NCBI GenBank assembly: GCA_016283575.1
Contig: JAEEND010000025.1
Span: forward strand, 1-64,000
Source: Lachnospiraceae bacterium
GTDB lineage: Bacteria > Bacillota > Clostridia > Lachnospirales > Lachnospiraceae
Length of the DNA stretch: 64,000 bases
Direction: 5' to 3'
The notes beneath the pieces were generated by a model. It was not told the origin of the DNA and made no database searches. It worked only from the letters and a program-made list of their open reading frames with translations. Both the position numbers and the translations under genes were made by a program. This document shows, one piece after another, positions 39,786 through 48,910 of the stretch (its first letter is position 1; each line of letters opens with the position of its first letter).

Positions 39786-39836
39786 TTGACAAAAAGAAAA
39801 CAGAATGGTAATATTCAATTGTATTCAATTAAATGT
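39786..39836 (+). promoter_or_regulatory. Promoter and OhrR-like operator for the peroxidase gene
   Basis: A near-consensus promoter, TTGACA (39786-39791), 17 bases, TAATAT (39809-39814). Overlapping the -10 and start point is the AT-rich repeat ATTCAATTGTATTCAATTAAATG (two AATTG/CAATT units), similar to the TACAATT-type sites of OhrR. An OhrR-like gene lies two genes along, so peroxide-induced derepression is likely. Confidence 0.7.
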
Positions 39837-39866
39837 AGCACAACCATTAAGCAAAAGGAGGCATAC

Positions 39867-40340
39867 ATGAGTTTATATGATTATACCGTAAAAGATTCAA
39901 AGGGTAACGATGTTTCTTTAAAGGATTATGAAGGTAAGGTTCTTTTGATTGTGAACACAGCAACAGGCTGCGGCTTCACACCTCAGTATCAGGGCCTTCA
40001 GGAAATGTATGAAAAGTATAAGGATCAGGGATTTGAAATCTTAGATTTCCCTTGTAACCAGTTTGGCAACCAGGCGCCCGGCAGCAACGAAGAGATTGCT
40101 CAGTTCTGTACCGGTAGATTTGGTGTTACATTCAAGCAGTTTTCAAAGATTGATGTTAACGGCGCGAATGAAGACCCCTTATATACATATTTAAAGAAGC
40201 AGAAGGGCGGCTTTTTCTCTAAGAATATCAAATGGAATTTCACAAAATTCTTAGTAGACAAAAATGGTAAGGTTGTTGCTCGTTTTGCACCTACTGTTAC
40301 ACCCGATAAGATTGATGGCAAAGTAAAAGACTTGTTATAA
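39867..40340 (+). CDS. Glutathione peroxidase-family thiol peroxidase
   Basis: A 157-residue protein starting [10 protein letters not shown], with AAAGGAGG upstream. The catalytic tetrad is visible: Cys35 in NTATGCGFT, Gln in the FPCNQFG block, Trp and Asn in IKWNFTKF. A Cys replaces the selenocysteine of mammalian enzymes. In bacteria these enzymes usually reduce hydroperoxides with thioredoxin. A longer open frame upstream overlaps the promoter and is rejected. It is followed by a MarR/OhrR-type regulator. Confidence 0.93.
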   Translation: MSLYDYTVKDSKGNDVSLKDYEGKVLLIVNTATGCGFTPQYQGLQEMYEKYKDQGFEILDFPCNQFGNQAPGSNEEIAQFCTGRFGVTFKQFSKIDVNGANEDPLYTYLKKQKGGFFSKNIKWNFTKFLVDKNGKVVARFAPTVTPDKIDGKVKDLL

Positions 40341-40398
40341 TAGGCGGATAAGGATTATACTGTTTATGCCGACACATTAAAAAGTATAAGGAAATCCC

Positions 40399-40833
40399 AT
40401 GGCTGAAAAATACGATTGTTTAAAACTTGAAAATCAAATATGCTTTCCGCTTTACGCAGCATCTCGAGAAATAATTAAAAAATACCATCCTTTTCTTGAG
40501 GAGTTAGAGCTTACATATACCCAGTACATCGTCATGATGGTTTTCTGGGAAGATGAATCCATCACCGTAAAAGACCTTGGAAAGAAGCTTTTCCTTGATT
40601 CAGGCACATTGACCCCTGTATTAAAGAGTCTTGAAGTGAAGGGACTTGTTAAGCGAGAACGATCCAAAGAAGATGAGCGAGTTGTCATTGCACGCATTAC
40701 GGAGGACGGCTTAAAAATGCGCGAAAAAGCCGTTGAAATTCCCATGAAAATGCAGGGCTGCGCCAATATATCTTCAGAGGAAGCGGCAGAGCTTTATCGG
40801 ATATTACATAAGATGCTTGGCGACACAATGTAA
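40399..40833 (+). CDS. OhrR-like MarR-family peroxide regulator
   Basis: A 144-residue winged-helix regulator. The reactive Cys is C15 in ENQICFPLYAASREI, the signature of OhrR proteins that sense organic hydroperoxides by oxidation of this Cys. The winged helix covers about residues 50-110 (VKDLGKKLFLDSGTLTPVLKSLE, then ERSKEDERVV). It probably represses the upstream peroxidase gene and itself through the AATTG-rich site. Confidence 0.9.
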   Translation: MAEKYDCLKLENQICFPLYAASREIIKKYHPFLEELELTYTQYIVMMVFWEDESITVKDLGKKLFLDSGTLTPVLKSLEVKGLVKRERSKEDERVVIARITEDGLKMREKAVEIPMKMQGCANISSEEAAELYRILHKMLGDTM

Positions 40834-40942
40834 GCAAGCAAAAAACAACTAAATTTGCCAAATATGAAAATGGTCTTTCCATTTTCCAAATAGTATCATT
40901 ACTTTGAAAAGGTTTATCTTTTTATGAGAAAGGAATGATGTT

Positions 40943-42313
40943 ATGAGGAAAATGCGAAAGGCCCTTTTTTTGATCTTATCAATGTCCATGCTTATTACCA
41001 CAGTTTCATGTGGCAATAAAGAAGTGGCTTCAACAGAGGAATCAATCGAGGAAACAATAGAGGAAACCGTTGAGGTTGAAGTTGAAACGGAAACAGAGGC
41101 TGAACCCGAAGTAAGCGAGGATGACGGATACATCGGCGGAAAAGAAATAATCGTTTACTTCCCTAACTGGAAGTTAGGAAAAGAAAACGGAAATGTAGAG
41201 GATATTCCCTGGGAATACATCACAATGATCAATCACGCATTCTGGGAGGTTGCACCCGTCGGAGCAGAACAGGAGTCATCCTGGGAACGTCGTGAAAAGG
41301 GGAAAGAAGCAAGAACGGAATTTACCATAAAGTCTACTCTTCCCGATGCGGACGAAGAGATTTTTGCAAAATACGCAGAGTATCACAAACAGTATCCGGA
41401 TGTTAAGATCTTGATTTCAATCGGCGGCTGGACAAAATGCGGTTTCTTCAGTGAGATGGCTTTTACCGAAGAAGGAAGAAACAGCTTCGTACAGGCATGT
41501 GTAGATCTTATAAAAGAAAATGAATGGATTTCCGGTATAGATATTGACTGGGAATATCCTTCAGGAAGTAATGACGGTGAAAGAAAGCCTGAAAATGAAA
41601 CCGATCAGGGATGTCCTATTTTCGGTATGCCAAAAGATGACAGGGTTAACTTCCCTCTTCTTTTAAAGGCTTTAAGAGAAGGCCTTGATGCAGAGTTCGG
41701 CGCAGGTAACAAGCTTCTCACCGCATGTGCATCATCATCCACGGGCTGGACACTTCCCAACCAGGATTGGGTAAGCGCAGCACCCTATGTAGATTATATA
41801 AATATCATGACCTATGATATGGCAGGTGACTGGGACAAGCAGCCGGGACATGCATCCAATGTATCAAGCACAAAAGCCGCAATGGCATATTTCATAATTG
41901 CGGGAATCGACAAGCCGAAGCTCAATCTGGGAATTCCATATTATGGCACAGGCTTCAAGCTTGCAGGTCCCACCAAAAACCCCAACGGCAACAAGATTGA
42001 AGTGCCCAACGGTATCAGCAAGGACTTTTTGACTATTCCTAAGATAAAAGAATTTGAAGCAGAAGCAGTTCCTGTTGAAGAAGAAGGCTGGCACAAAGAT
42101 TATAATGACGCAGTTGGCGGCGCATATTTATGGAATGACGATCCTGATTCAGAGTATTACTGCTGGTATATTTCCTACGAATGCCTCGATGCCATTGACG
42201 GAAAGTTTGCTCTTATTGATAAATACGAGCTTGGCGGTGTGCTTATATGGGAAATCTCGGAAGATACTTTGGATCACGAGTATACAAAATATCTAGCAAA
42301 AACACTTAAATAA
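40943..42313 (+). CDS. GH18 glycoside hydrolase lipoprotein (chitinase-like)
   Basis: A 456-residue lipoprotein (signal and lipobox TTVSC) with a Glu-rich linker (residues ~35-65) followed by a GH18 TIM barrel. The SIGGWT motif and the catalytic GIDIDWEYP (DxxDxDxE; last Glu is the acid) are intact, as are YDMAGDWD and the closing GGVLIWEIS. GH18 enzymes split beta-1,4-linked N-acetylglucosamine polymers, here at the cell surface. Likely targets are fungal or arthropod chitin, or bacterial glycans. Confidence 0.92.
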   Translation: MRKMRKALFLILSMSMLITTVSCGNKEVASTEESIEETIEETVEVEVETETEAEPEVSEDDGYIGGKEIIVYFPNWKLGKENGNVEDIPWEYITMINHAFWEVAPVGAEQESSWERREKGKEARTEFTIKSTLPDADEEIFAKYAEYHKQYPDVKILISIGGWTKCGFFSEMAFTEEGRNSFVQACVDLIKENEWISGIDIDWEYPSGSNDGERKPENETDQGCPIFGMPKDDRVNFPLLLKALREGLDAEFGAGNKLLTACASSSTGWTLPNQDWVSAAPYVDYINIMTYDMAGDWDKQPGHASNVSSTKAAMAYFIIAGIDKPKLNLGIPYYGTGFKLAGPTKNPNGNKIEVPNGISKDFLTIPKIKEFEAEAVPVEEEGWHKDYNDAVGGAYLWNDDPDSEYYCWYISYECLDAIDGKFALIDKYELGGVLIWEISEDTLDHEYTKYLAKTLK

Positions 42314-42392
42314 AAAACAAATTGATAATTGAATAATATCTATTCTTTGATACAATGCACTTGGATGACCTTTTTAAGACGAGGGATTAAAA

Positions 42393-44177
42393 ATGCAAAA
42401 TACAAAGAATAAATTTCCGATGACAAGATTCAAATGGCTCTGGACCAATATGGAAGGCGTGAGAGCATTATTGATCGTCGGACTGTTGGGAACCATAGCA
42501 TACAATTTCTTGCAGCTAACGGTTCCCTTTTTTTCGCAAAGAATAATCGATGAATTCCTGACGGGAGAAAATGCTCTGCAGAATCTGCGCCTGCATAAAG
42601 AAGAGTTCTACAGGCTTATCATGCTCATGGTGGGATTTACCCTTATAAGAGTCGTGATCGCATACTTTGACTGTATGGCCTATGAATATGTGTCACAAAA
42701 AGCGATTCTCAGAATAAAGAATTACGTCTATGACAAGATACAGCGTCAGGACATGAAATTCTATTCGACTTACAGAACCGGAGATCTCATGACAAGAGTA
42801 ACGGGAGATATGGAAGCCGTGCGTCACATGATGGCATGGATAATCCGTATGCTTATGGAAAGCTTTTCCCTCTTTGCAATAACCTCGGTCTATTTAATGA
42901 GCATCAATATGGCTCTTGCTTTAAGCGTTCTCATTACGGCGCCTCTTATTTTTATCATAATCTACGTATTTAAAAATAAGGTTAAGCCCTTGCATGAAGC
43001 ATTGCGTGAGAAGCTTGCCAAGATGAATACCTATGCCCAGGAAAATATATCCGGTAACCGCGTGGTTAAAGCCTTTGCAAAAGAAGATTATGAGATAGAA
43101 AAATTCGATGAATCCAACAGGGATTTCAGAGATACCAATATAGAAACCCAGAATCTATGGCTTAAGTTCTACCCTTATGTTGAAGGAATCGCCAATCTCT
43201 TAAGCGTGATCCTTCTTTTGGTAGGCGGTCTTTTCTTAATGAACAAGAGTATTACAATGGGTGAATTTGTTGCATTCTCAGGACTTATCTGGGCTATAGC
43301 AAACCCCATGAGACAGCTTGGTAATATCATGAACGAACTTCAGAGGTTCTATGCATCCAGCGCCAAGGTCATGGAAATTTACTTTTCCGAGCCCGAGATT
43401 ACAGAAGCACCGGATGCAATACCTCATCCGGAAAGATTCAAAGGTAAGGTTGAATTCCGTAATGTTTCTTTCCAGTACCCGGACGGAAACCTTCCGGTAC
43501 TTAAGAATATTTCTTTTACGGCGAATCCCGGAGAGACAATAGCAATAATGGGTGAAACCGGCTGCGGAAAGACTTCTCTTATACAGATGATACCAAGATT
43601 CTATGAACCTATAGAAGGAGAAGTGCTTGTTGATGATGTAAATATCAATAGATATAAGATCAAGGATTTGAGAAAGAACATAGGTCTTGCTACTCAGGAT
43701 GTGCTTCTTTATTCAGATTCCATAGAGGGTAATATCGCTTACGGAGTACTTTATCTTACCCCGGAGCAGATGGTAAAATTTGCAAAATACTCGGCAGCCG
43801 AAGATTTTATCGCAAAGATGCCCGAAGGCTATGACACTATTGTGGGCGAGCGTGGCGTGGGCCTTTCCGGAGGCCAGAAACAGAGAATCTCTCTTGCCCG
43901 TGCACTTGCTATCGAGCCTTCGATACTTATCCTCGATGATACAACATCAGCCGTTGATATGGAAACGGAAAAGCATATTCAGGAAAGCTTACGAGACCTT
44001 GATTTTCCATGTACCAAAATCATTATCGCTCAGAGAATATCCACTACAAAGAGCGCCGACAGAATATTGGTGCTCGAGCATGGACGCATTACTGAAGAAG
44101 GAAGTCACGAAGAACTTATTAAAAAGAAGGGTTATTACTACGACCTTGTAAGACTGCAGACAGGAGGTGAGATGTAA
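42393..44177 (+). CDS. ABC exporter half-transporter with degenerate ATP site
   Basis: A 594-residue fused permease-ATPase: six membrane helices (1-~330) and an ABC domain with Walker A GETGCGKTS, signature LSGGQKQR and Walker B LILDDTTSAVD. The catalytic Glu after Walker B is replaced by Asp, as in the degenerate subunit of heterodimeric exporters (BmrC, TM287 type). It ends inside the ATG of the second half-transporter, with which it surely pairs. These export lipids, drugs or peptides. Confidence 0.93.
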   Translation: MQNTKNKFPMTRFKWLWTNMEGVRALLIVGLLGTIAYNFLQLTVPFFSQRIIDEFLTGENALQNLRLHKEEFYRLIMLMVGFTLIRVVIAYFDCMAYEYVSQKAILRIKNYVYDKIQRQDMKFYSTYRTGDLMTRVTGDMEAVRHMMAWIIRMLMESFSLFAITSVYLMSINMALALSVLITAPLIFIIIYVFKNKVKPLHEALREKLAKMNTYAQENISGNRVVKAFAKEDYEIEKFDESNRDFRDTNIETQNLWLKFYPYVEGIANLLSVILLLVGGLFLMNKSITMGEFVAFSGLIWAIANPMRQLGNIMNELQRFYASSAKVMEIYFSEPEITEAPDAIPHPERFKGKVEFRNVSFQYPDGNLPVLKNISFTANPGETIAIMGETGCGKTSLIQMIPRFYEPIEGEVLVDDVNINRYKIKDLRKNIGLATQDVLLYSDSIEGNIAYGVLYLTPEQMVKFAKYSAAEDFIAKMPEGYDTIVGERGVGLSGGQKQRISLARALAIEPSILILDDTTSAVDMETEKHIQESLRDLDFPCTKIIIAQRISTTKSADRILVLEHGRITEEGSHEELIKKKGYYYDLVRLQTGGEM

Positions 44178-45961
44178 TGGCACAAAGAAATACCTATAAA
44201 GAAGACGAAGCATATGAAGAGTCTTTTAATATAAGACAGTTACTTCTCGCCGGTCAGTACATAAAAAAATACTTAGGAAAGATGAGTTTTGCAATTTTAC
44301 TTAGCGCCCTTGGCGGGGCAGCAGCGCTCATTTCTCCACTTATCACAGAAAGAGCCCTTGATAAGGCCATTCCAAACGGAGATAAAAAAGAATTATTTAT
44401 CTTAGTAGGCTTAATGGTAGGAATCTTTGTGATAAGCGTTCTTTTTACCACTATACGATCAAAGCTTATGGTTAAAGTGAGCCAGGATATTATCTATGAT
44501 ATAAGAAAAGATCTGTTTGCTCATTTACAGAAGCTGGGATTTCAGTATTACGATGACAGACCTCACGGAAAGATACTCATACGTGTAGTTAACTATGTAA
44601 ACTCCGTATCGGATATGCTTTCAAACGGATTGATCAATGTAATCCTTGAATTCATAAACCTTATCTTCATTGTAATATTTATGTTTATTGTGGATGTGCA
44701 GCTTTCCCTTGTGGTGCTCTGCGGTGTACCTGTACTTGCGGTATTTTTGCTTTGGATAAAGAACATGCAGCGAAAGGCATGGAGAGCGGTATCCAATAAA
44801 AACTCCAACCTCAATGCTTATCTTCAGGAAAATATCGTGGGCGCGAGAATTACTCAGATATTCGCAAGAGAAGATGAAAATGCAAAGATCTTTCACGACC
44901 TTACGCTTGATTGTCGAAGAACATGGATGTGGGCAGTAAGATACAGTAACATGGTATGGCCCGGAATCGATACCATATCGGTAATCATTAGAGCTACCAT
45001 CTTTATCGCAGGCCTCGTGCTTTTCGGAGAAGGCGCAAAAACAATAGGTACCATTGTGGCTATTTCAGGTTACGCTTCAAGATTCTGGCAGCCCATAATG
45101 AACCTTGGAAACATATTTAACAATTTCATTAACAACGTAGCATACCTGGAGCGTATTTTTGAAACCATGAATGAAAAAGTTGAAGTAAGCGACGCTCCTG
45201 ATGCCGTAACAATGCCCGAGATCAAGGGAAAGGTTGAATTTAAAAACGTACACTTCAGCTATGATGATAAAAAAGAAATTCTCCATGATGTTTCTTTTAC
45301 CGCCGAACCCGGCGAAAGCATTGCCCTTGTAGGACCTACGGGAGCAGGAAAGAGCACTATTGTAAATCTTATATCAAGATTTTACGATTTAAACAGCGGA
45401 GAAGTGCTGATTGACGGAATGGATGTATCCAAGGTCACATTAAAGAGCCTTAGAAGCCAGATGGGTATAATGCTTCAGGACAGCTTTATATTCTCAGGCA
45501 CCATAGAAGATAATTTAAGATACGGTAAGCTTGACGCTACGGAAGAAGAGATTAAAAAGGCATGTGATACCGTAAGATTATCAGGATTCCTTGATTCCAT
45601 GGAGAAGGGATTAAAGACTGAGGTAAAAGAAAGAGGTTCAACACTTTCACAGGGACAGAAGCAGCTTATTGCCTTTGCCCGTACCATTTTGTCGGATCCT
45701 AAGATCCTGGTACTTGATGAAGCGACTTCAAGTATAGATGTTCAGACGGAAAAAGCTCTGCAGGAAGGCTTGAATGCAATGCTTAAGGGAAGAACCTCCT
45801 TTATCATTGCCCACAGACTTTCTACTATAAGAAACTGCGATAAGATCATGTATATAGATGACGGCGGAATAAAAGAATGCGGTTCCCACGATGAGCTTAT
45901 GGAAAAGAAGGGCGCATATTACCGCCTTTATACGGCGCAGTTACAGGACATTTCTGCCTGA
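44177..45961 (+). CDS. ABC exporter half-transporter with catalytic ATP site
   Basis: A 594-residue partner of the preceding gene: six membrane helices then an ABC domain with Walker A GPTGAGKST, canonical Walker B VLDEATSSID and the altered signature LSQGQ. The signature change completes the degenerate site formed with the partner, the arrangement known from BmrD/TM288. The start overlaps the upstream stop and has AGGAGGTGAG before it. No dedicated regulator is nearby. Confidence 0.93.
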   Translation: MAQRNTYKEDEAYEESFNIRQLLLAGQYIKKYLGKMSFAILLSALGGAAALISPLITERALDKAIPNGDKKELFILVGLMVGIFVISVLFTTIRSKLMVKVSQDIIYDIRKDLFAHLQKLGFQYYDDRPHGKILIRVVNYVNSVSDMLSNGLINVILEFINLIFIVIFMFIVDVQLSLVVLCGVPVLAVFLLWIKNMQRKAWRAVSNKNSNLNAYLQENIVGARITQIFAREDENAKIFHDLTLDCRRTWMWAVRYSNMVWPGIDTISVIIRATIFIAGLVLFGEGAKTIGTIVAISGYASRFWQPIMNLGNIFNNFINNVAYLERIFETMNEKVEVSDAPDAVTMPEIKGKVEFKNVHFSYDDKKEILHDVSFTAEPGESIALVGPTGAGKSTIVNLISRFYDLNSGEVLIDGMDVSKVTLKSLRSQMGIMLQDSFIFSGTIEDNLRYGKLDATEEEIKKACDTVRLSGFLDSMEKGLKTEVKERGSTLSQGQKQLIAFARTILSDPKILVLDEATSSIDVQTEKALQEGLNAMLKGRTSFIIAHRLSTIRNCDKIMYIDDGGIKECGSHDELMEKKGAYYRLYTAQLQDISA

Positions 45962-46054
45962 CAATTAAAGTTTATTATCAGATAATTCTCATTTATTATA
46001 ATGTTCCTCGAAGACTTGTTTTTTGTGTGCTTTATTTTATTGAGGAGGCTTATA

Positions 46055-47722
46055 ATGAGAAAACTTAGGATTGTTACAGCAATACTTTTGACCGGCATTA
46101 TGGTTTTCGGAATCACGGCGTGTGGCACTAAGAGCGATGCAGTTTCATCCTCAAATGCTATCAAGGTTATGCTGTCTACAACTGTTCAGTCCCTTGATAC
46201 CGCGGTTGCCAACGACGGTGAAGCATTTGAAGTAATCGCTGACTGTATGGACGGGCTGACACAGATGGATGAAAGCGGATCGGCAGTTCCTGCTTTGGCA
46301 GAAAGCTGGGAGGTATCTTCAGACGGCCTTACATATACCTTCCATTTAAGAGATGCCAAGTGGACCAACGGGGATCCCGTAACAGCGGGTGACTTTGTGT
46401 TTGCCTGGACGAGGGGAATTAAAGAAAATGAAGCATATGGATATCTTTTTACAGATATCGCGCAGATAGAAGGTGCGCAGGCTCTGTATGAAGGAACAGG
46501 ATCCTCCATCGGAGTTACAGCCTTAGACTCTAAGACCTTACAGGTAAAGCTTGCGGTACCGGTATCATATTTTGAATCCCTGCTTTACTTCCCGACATTC
46601 TATCCTATAAACGAGAGCTTTTATAATTCCGTTCCCGCGGGAAGTTACGGAACAAGCGCAGATACCATTCTTTGTAACGGCGCTTATAAAGTAACGGATT
46701 TTACACCCGGTGGACCCGGAATTTCAGTTGTAAAGAATCAGGATTATTATAATGCGGACAGCGTAAGTCTTGATGGTATCCGCTATCAGGTAGTAGGTTC
46801 ATCGGACAATGCAGTAGCAGCATTTAATAATAAGACTCTTGATGTTGTTACAATTTCAGGAGAACAGGTCGTGGCTGCACAGGCAAATCCGGAGCTTGCA
46901 TCAAATGTTACGGTTGTAGGTGCGGGATACATGTGGTATTTAACCTTCGACCAGACCATGAATAATGCTAACGGCTATCTTGGAAACAAGAATTTACGTC
47001 TTGCAATTACCAATGCAATTGACAGAAAGACACTTGTAAATAAATGTGTAATGGATGGCTCATTACCTACATATACGGCTGTTCCGCCTCAGTTTGCGGT
47101 AAGTACCACAACCGGTAAGGATTTCTCTGAAGATCAGAGCAGGTTTGCAGAGTTCTGTGATTATAATGTACAGAATGCAAAGAATTACTATGAGCAGGCT
47201 AAGCTTGAATTAGGACAGCAGAGCTTTACATTTACGCTTACCTACGGTAACAACGAAGGTGATGAAGTATTTAAGGTTGCTTCCGAGGTAAAAGCCGAGA
47301 TAGAAAAGAATCTTCCCGGAATTACCATCAATCTCGAAGGTATTCCCAAGGTTGACAGACTTCAGAAGATTCAGAATGATAATTACGAGATCGCTCTTAC
47401 AAGATGGGGACCTGACTATGCCGACCCCATGACATATCTTGCGATGTGGACTACCGGTAACTCCAATAACTACGGTTTATGGAGCAATTCCCAGTATGAT
47501 GCGATCATCAAGGATTGCACCACAGGCGCATATGTTACCGACTATGATGCCCGCTGGAATGCATTACTCGATGCAGAGACCATTGTAATGCAGGAAGCTG
47601 TTATCGCTCCCCTTTACACTAAGGCCAATGCAACACTTATAAATTCCGACGTAGTGGATATCGATTTCCACCCCGTTGCCATCAATAGAGTTTATAAGAG
47701 AACAAAAAGTAATAAGCAATAA
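46055..47722 (+). CDS. Oligopeptide-binding lipoprotein (OppA family)
   Basis: A 555-residue lipoprotein (lipobox GITAC) of the peptide/nickel-binding SBP family 5: LAESWEVSSDGLTYTFHLRDAKWTNG near residues 75-100 and RWGPDYADPMTYLAMW near 460 are typical. It captures oligopeptides for an ABC importer, but no permease or ATPase genes are nearby, so it is an orphan binding protein. The start at 46055 has GAGGAGG upstream. A double terminator follows. Confidence 0.92.
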   Translation: MRKLRIVTAILLTGIMVFGITACGTKSDAVSSSNAIKVMLSTTVQSLDTAVANDGEAFEVIADCMDGLTQMDESGSAVPALAESWEVSSDGLTYTFHLRDAKWTNGDPVTAGDFVFAWTRGIKENEAYGYLFTDIAQIEGAQALYEGTGSSIGVTALDSKTLQVKLAVPVSYFESLLYFPTFYPINESFYNSVPAGSYGTSADTILCNGAYKVTDFTPGGPGISVVKNQDYYNADSVSLDGIRYQVVGSSDNAVAAFNNKTLDVVTISGEQVVAAQANPELASNVTVVGAGYMWYLTFDQTMNNANGYLGNKNLRLAITNAIDRKTLVNKCVMDGSLPTYTAVPPQFAVSTTTGKDFSEDQSRFAEFCDYNVQNAKNYYEQAKLELGQQSFTFTLTYGNNEGDEVFKVASEVKAEIEKNLPGITINLEGIPKVDRLQKIQNDNYEIALTRWGPDYADPMTYLAMWTTGNSNNYGLWSNSQYDAIIKDCTTGAYVTDYDARWNALLDAETIVMQEAVIAPLYTKANATLINSDVVDIDFHPVAINRVYKRTKSNKQ

Positions 47723-47731
47723 AACTAAGAA

Positions 47732-47792
47732 AACCCTTCCTGTCATAAAGACGGAAGGGTTTTTTGTCGGAGCATTGCTCCGACGCTTTTTC
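47732..47792. terminator. Tandem terminator hairpins
   Basis: The first hairpin (AAACCCTTCC / GGAAGGGTTT, loop TGTCATAAAGAC) has six T after it. The second (GTCGGAGCA / TGCTCCGAC) follows within two bases and is itself followed by CTTTTT. They lie between the OppA-like gene and the convergent DeoR-type gene. Confidence 0.9.
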
Positions 47793-47811
47793 TAAGTCTG
47801 CGCAATATTAT

Positions 47812-48567
47812 TTAGTTAAGGATTTCGACTTTACCTTTCAGGCGGTCTCTGATCTCGTCTACCTGCTTACCGGATGTGATAAGACCGGAAACCTCGGACC
47901 AGTCAGCGTATATAAATCTGTCAGTGTGATTTTCCTTGCTGCTGTCTGCAACAACATAGGTTCTTCTTGAACATCTTACTATCATATTCTTTACATTGGC
48001 CTCTTCATAGGAAAGACATGATGGACCATTCAGATCCTTAAATCCGTCGGAACCAAGAAATGCAATATCGGCATGAACGGAATCAAGCATACGGAGCGCC
48101 CAACCGCCTACAAGAGCCTTACTGCTTCCGCGCACCTTTCCGCCCACGAGATATACTTCATTGTCTGACTGGGCAAGAGTGCTTGCGATAAGGAGGGAAT
48201 TGGTAATTATAATAAGGCCGTGACGCATGGACAATTGCTTTGCAATGGCAGTGGTGGTACTTCCCGCATCAAGGATGATGGTGTCACCTTCATGAACCAG
48301 GGCCGCAGCCCTCATACCGATGGCGGATTTATCTTCCGCATTGATGAATTCCTTATCATCGAGGGTCTTCTCCACCGCATTAATCCTGGGAATCGCGCCC
48401 CCGTGATTCTTTTCCGCTATTCCCGCTTCTTCCAAATAAATAATATCCTTTCGGATAGTTTCTGTCGAAACATTGAAAAGCTTAGCCATATCCCCAACTT
48501 TAATCGATCCTTCCTGTAAAAGAAGCTGAGCCATTCTGTTTCTTCTGTCAGCAGTTAAACTGGACAT
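47812..48567 (-). CDS. DeoR-family transcriptional regulator
   Basis: A 251-residue regulator with an N-terminal winged helix (FNVSTETIRKDIIYLEEAG, then KNHGGAI) and the C-terminal DeoR sensor domain (ILDAGSTTTAIAK near residue 95, FLGSDGF near 170) that binds sugar phosphates. It is divergent from the phosphotransferase locus and is probably its repressor. GAGAGGG lies before the ATG. Confidence 0.9.
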   Translation of the reverse strand: MSSLTADRRNRMAQLLLQEGSIKVGDMAKLFNVSTETIRKDIIYLEEAGIAEKNHGGAIPRINAVEKTLDDKEFINAEDKSAIGMRAAALVHEGDTIILDAGSTTTAIAKQLSMRHGLIIITNSLLIASTLAQSDNEVYLVGGKVRGSSKALVGGWALRMLDSVHADIAFLGSDGFKDLNGPSCLSYEEANVKNMIVRCSRRTYVVADSSKENHTDRFIYADWSEVSGLITSGKQVDEIRDRLKGKVEILN

Positions 48568-48910
48568 TAATTCACCCTCTCTATAATAAAAATGTATTTG
48601 GTTAGGTTGCGTTTAAATTTTTTTTGCACCAAAAATAAGTTTATCACAACCGGTCAACCTATGGATATCAAATATCATAACACAAAAATCCCAATAAGTC
48701 ACAAGAAATTTACAAAAACAGCAAGAATAGTCGTGTTAGTATTTGGTATTCCTTGCGAAAAAGGGGTTGACGCCCAACCATTCGCAATGTTATATTAGGT
48801 GCATAGTTAATCAATTGCCGACATTATGTTGGCCGGGCAACTTCTTCATGCAATTTCCAAGGCATTGCATGGAGGGTTGTCAACAATAAAATATTGGAGG
48901 GTTACATTTT
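48568..48910 (+). promoter_or_regulatory. Control region of the hexitol locus
   Basis: The 343-base divergent gap contains a rightward promoter, TTGACG (48767-48772), 18 bases, TATATT (48791-48796). An inverted repeat GGTTG-N5-CAACC (48765-48779) overlaps its -35 and is a candidate DeoR operator; related GGTTAGGTTG and CAACCGGTCAACC sequences lie further upstream at about 48600-48660. The untranslated leader folds into a hairpin, CATGCAAT/ATTGCATG (48847-48871), nested in GGCAAC/GTTGTC. Confidence 0.6.
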
